From Sphingobacterium corticibacterium (lineage in GTDB: Bacteria; Bacteroidota; Bacteroidia; Sphingobacteriales; Sphingobacteriaceae), in the NCBI RefSeq assembly GCF_004208525.1, contig NZ_SGIT01000001.1:620001-684000 (forward strand): a stretch of 64,000 bases of DNA. Direction: 5' to 3'. Within the stretch, counting starts at the first letter, position 1. The number at the start of each line of letters is the position of its first letter. Both the position numbers and the translations under genes were made by a program. The notes under the pieces were generated by a model. It worked only from the letters and a program-made list of their open reading frames with translations. It did no database searches and was not told the origin of the DNA. Shown piece by piece: positions 61,260-64,000 of the stretch.

Positions 61260-62747
61260 ATGAGTAGTCCGGTTTTAGATTTGTTCTCCAGTTTTGTGTT
61301 TATTGACCGAACATCGGCACAACCTATATATTTACAGGTTTCCCAACAGATGATTAATGCTATTCAGCGTGGATATTTATTGGTAGGTACAAAATTGCCG
61401 GGAACGAGGGCGCTAAGTGAAGTGCTAGGGGTACATCGCAAGACGGTGATTGCAATATACGATGAATTGGAGGCGCAGGGATGGGTGGAGGTGCGACCGA
61501 ACAAGGGCACGTTTGTCATCAATCAATCTCATCAGGTTAAGATAGACAAACCATACGAAAAATTGGTTTCACTGGCTAAATACCCTGTCTGCACCGGGTT
61601 TACATTTCGGCAATCTACCATTCTGGATAATCCCTTTGAATTCTCCAACAACCATTTGGCTTTTAATGACGGACAGCCAGACATACGGCTCACACAAATG
61701 CAGAACCTTTCCCGCTGGTATAGTGCGTCAATGAAACGTAAGCACAACTTGAAACGCCTTACGGGCTATAATATGGAAGGAAGTGAATATTTTAGAGAGC
61801 AACTGAGCAACTATTTGAATTTTTCGCGAGGCTTGCACATTTCCAAAAATAACTTGCTTATCACCCGGAGTGTAGAAATGAGTTTATATATAATTTCGCA
61901 AATCTTGCTTTCGAAAGGTGATCAGGTTTTAGTCGGTGATTTGAGTATGTTTTCGGCCAACATGGTTTTTCAAAAAATGGGAGCGAAAGTGAGTACAATT
62001 CCAGTAGATGAAAGCGGTATCGATGTAGATTATATCCGCGCACGTTTTAAGCCGGGCGAGGTACGTTTGGTACATGTCACACCCCATCATCATTATCCGA
62101 CCACCGTTACGCTGTCTGCCCAAAAAAGAATCGCTTTGTTGCAGTTAGCTCAGGAATACGGTTTCATTATTGTAGAAGACGATTATGATTATGATTTTCA
62201 ATATGACCAGACCGCAGTGATGCCCTTAGCAAGTGGCGATATCGATGGAATGGTCGTCTATGTAGGATCGTTTGGAAAATCGCTTGCGCCTGCTTTTCGG
62301 AAAGGTTTTGTTGTAGCACCTGATAACCTTATTGTTGAAATGCGTAAATATTTAGGTATCATCGACAGACAAGGCGATGTGATTATGGAACAAGCTTTGG
62401 GGGAAATGATAGAGGAGGGGGAGATACATCGACATCTCAAAAAATCGATGAAGATATATCGTGAACGTCGGGATCTGTTCTGTGAAATTTTAGAAAAACG
62501 CTTTAATGATATAGTCAAGTTCCAAAAGCCGTCCGGCGGTTTAGCATTATGGACAACGTGGGATAAGCGGTTATCCCTATTTAAGTTAGCGAATTTATGT
62601 AAAAAAGAGAATCTATTTATTCCAAAGAATTTATTATACCAAAACAATACGATATCCGGTATGCGGATAGGTTTTGGCCATTTAAGTCAACCCGAGATGG
62701 AGGAAGCGCTGGAGATACTGCGGAGAGGGATGGTAAAAATAACCTAA
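61260..62747 (+). CDS. MocR-type PLP-dependent transcriptional regulator
   Basis: I take the ATG at 61260 (495 residues); the longer frame would overlap the divergent receptor gene. Residues 1-85 form a GntR-type winged HTH (PIYLQVSQQMINAIQRGYLL, then LPGTRALSEVLGVHRKTVIA). The rest is an aminotransferase-fold domain with the PLP lysine in SFGKSLAPAFRKG (about 345) and VEDDYDYDFQ earlier. MocR proteins sense PLP or amino compounds; PdxR is a well-known example. The divergent receptor gene is the natural target. Confidence 0.9.
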   Translation: MSSPVLDLFSSFVFIDRTSAQPIYLQVSQQMINAIQRGYLLVGTKLPGTRALSEVLGVHRKTVIAIYDELEAQGWVEVRPNKGTFVINQSHQVKIDKPYEKLVSLAKYPVCTGFTFRQSTILDNPFEFSNNHLAFNDGQPDIRLTQMQNLSRWYSASMKRKHNLKRLTGYNMEGSEYFREQLSNYLNFSRGLHISKNNLLITRSVEMSLYIISQILLSKGDQVLVGDLSMFSANMVFQKMGAKVSTIPVDESGIDVDYIRARFKPGEVRLVHVTPHHHYPTTVTLSAQKRIALLQLAQEYGFIIVEDDYDYDFQYDQTAVMPLASGDIDGMVVYVGSFGKSLAPAFRKGFVVAPDNLIVEMRKYLGIIDRQGDVIMEQALGEMIEEGEIHRHLKKSMKIYRERRDLFCEILEKRFNDIVKFQKPSGGLALWTTWDKRLSLFKLANLCKKENLFIPKNLLYQNNTISGMRIGFGHLSQPEMEEALEILRRGMVKIT

Positions 62748-63685
62748 TGCCATTCCTCCCGTCCGATAATTTCTCCTTGTTGTATGTCCGATGTTCCTTC
62801 ATTTTGATCGGCTTTGAATTTACCTTTTAAAGAAGGTTGCCCGGCATCTACCCAAGCAGAAAACCAAAAAGATCCCGTACGCTGAATAGATTTTCGCATG
62901 CGGTCTTCAACCATACCCTGCATGCGCTGATGGTATGCATTGGCATACGCGTCGGAATAGGTGGAAATAAGTATATTGTTCCGGGTAATATAACTTCGTT
63001 GTAGATGTTTGGGAAATGTGTTGGAAAGCTCTTTCTCGAATAATAGTACCGAATCAACTAACGCATTGCTTTCCCGTATAATGGCCCACGCCGAATCGAG
63101 TGGACTATCGAGATAGCGAGCTTTTCCGACGAACAGGTTATAATCATCGGCAAACATTTCCGGTAATCTGCTCTCCCAAAATGCATGAATGCCGATTTGT
63201 CCGGTTAGCTGCCCATTATAGTTACGTGTTGTATGTAGCGGTACATGTGCATCTGAAACATAGTGACCGAGATCGGCCGAATGACGAATAATGGCGTCTG
63301 TGTTTTTTTCCCGAAAAGCTTTCACCAATTTTTGGTAAGTGAAATAGATCTGCCACGGCACGATACCGTTGGCATGTAACTTACGCTCCTGAAATTTTTC
63401 CACCGCTTGGCTCCAATGTATGGGGATAGCATCTACATAACCGTCTTCATATTCCTCTACGTCAATAAAATGTCTTGGCGATTCCAAAGAATCTACATAA
63501 CATCGTTTATCGGCGTCCACCGCCTTTTCTGTAATCACATCAATGTGCTTTTTGTAGAACGCTGCAAGTTGTGTGGGTAGTGTAAATACGGCTGCATGAT
63601 TAATTTTTTTGTGCGCATAAAATCCCCATGAACAGCATATGACGATAAGGAGCATGCAGAGCAGATAATTAAATTTATTATACAT
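62744..63685 (-). CDS. Zinc-dependent phospholipase C/S1-P1 nuclease-like protein
   Basis: A 313-residue exported protein with a signal peptide (1-20, LLCMLLIVICCSWG). The N-terminal Trp of the mature protein and His residues in WGFYAHKKINHAAV, the segment HSADLGHYVSDAHVPLHTTR and the later HAFWES form the metal site typical of zinc-dependent phospholipase C and S1/P1 nucleases. All key residues look present. It overlaps the convergent MocR gene by 4 bases at its end. Whether the substrate is a phospholipid or a nucleic acid cannot be told. Confidence 0.85.
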   Translation of the reverse strand: MYNKFNYLLCMLLIVICCSWGFYAHKKINHAAVFTLPTQLAAFYKKHIDVITEKAVDADKRCYVDSLESPRHFIDVEEYEDGYVDAIPIHWSQAVEKFQERKLHANGIVPWQIYFTYQKLVKAFREKNTDAIIRHSADLGHYVSDAHVPLHTTRNYNGQLTGQIGIHAFWESRLPEMFADDYNLFVGKARYLDSPLDSAWAIIRESNALVDSVLLFEKELSNTFPKHLQRSYITRNNILISTYSDAYANAYHQRMQGMVEDRMRKSIQRTGSFWFSAWVDAGQPSLKGKFKADQNEGTSDIQQGEIIGREEWH

Positions 63686-63829
63686 AATTCACTCGTATAG
63701 ATGGTTTACTTGAAAGGTAATAAATTTATATTAAATATATGTTATTCGTTTACTAATTAGCGGAAATTTAGTACTTTGGGGCTTGTTAAAAGGCTAGAAA
63801 GTTATCGTTCTAACTTTAAATATAAATAC

Positions 63830-64000
63830 ATGAAGATTCTATACGGAGTGCAAGGAACAGGTAACGGTCATTTATGTAGAGCGTTAGATATTATTCCAAT
63901 ACTGCAGACCTTAGGAGAAGTGGACGTGCTGGTGAGCGGTATCCAAGCGGATATAGAACTTCCATTTCCAGTAAAATATCGTCTACACGGTTTGAGCTTT
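63830..64000 (+). CDS. Glycosyltransferase-like protein, N-terminal part (cut by window end)
   Basis: Only the first 57 residues lie in the window. They begin MKILYGVQGTGNGHLCRALD, the pattern of a GT28/UDP-glycosyltransferase-like family seen in Bacteroidota (GNGH loop near the sugar-nucleotide site), followed by VDVLVSGIQADIELPFPV. A likely promoter lies in the 144 bases before it. Nothing more can be said until the rest is seen. Confidence 0.75.
   Translation, partial: MKILYGVQGTGNGHLCRALDIIPILQTLGEVDVLVSGIQADIELPFPVKYRLHGLSF

Overview
The window is chromosomal DNA of a member of the Bacteroidota, most probably Sphingobacteriales (Sphingobacterium/Pedobacter-like). The grounds are promoters of the TTTG-N17-19-TAnnTTTG type in front of the tRNA genes, an RteC protein, a TonB-dependent receptor and Bacteroidota-typical families (DUF3857 transglutaminase-like proteins, DUF6266, DUF5675, DUF3276, DUF4407, QEGLA protein). 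The species cannot be fixed from the sequence alone.

Layout. (1) 1-946: end of a ferredoxin-type reductase gene, tRNA-Arg(UCU) and tRNA-Ser(UGA). (2) About 931-32125: a 31-kb integrated genomic island in the 3' end of tRNA-Ser. It is bounded by an 18-bp direct repeat (931-948 and 32108-32125) and by a matching pair of GCGAGACC repeats just inside each end. From left to right it holds a tyrosine integrase, an RteC-type regulator, a HTH/excisionase-like protein, a replication-initiator-like protein and a DnaC-like ATPase; a four-gene operon of mostly unknown proteins with a double nucleotidyltransferase-HEPN protein, divergent from an XRE regulator; a MerR-HEPN protein; a seven-gene minus-strand operon; a TOTE-type primase-helicase; a 1-kb structured GC-rich non-coding region; a HEPN protein; a DUF6266/DUF5675/small-membrane-protein cassette; an ASCH-GNAT-GNAT cassette between direct repeats; and a PUR-HTH protein. 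No relaxase or conjugation genes are visible, so the island looks like a non-self-transmissible or decayed element. (3) 32126-64000: ordinary chromosome with DNA-alkylation repair, two DUF3857 proteins, metabolic and envelope genes, a Zn/Cd P-type ATPase, tRNA-Gly/tRNA-Leu, a glucosylglycerol-type osmolyte operon, a QEGLA/ATP-grasp/N-formylglutamate amidohydrolase operon, a TonB receptor divergent from a MocR regulator, and the start of a glycosyltransferase.

The most interesting system is the operon at 22619-10766. AbiEi, AbiEii, HsdR, HsdM and HsdS are followed, with 4-nt gaps or overlaps throughout, by a GHKL-type ATPase (13092-14315) and a 777-residue protein with two degenerate phosphoribosyltransferase-like domains and a CxxC knuckle (10766-13099). 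I do not recognise the last pair as a named defence system. The arrangement suggests an immune module coupled to type I restriction-modification and to the AbiE toxin-antitoxin pair. The neighbouring HEPN operon (5209-9182) is a second candidate.

All functional statements come from reading the sequence and recalling protein families. No searches were run.
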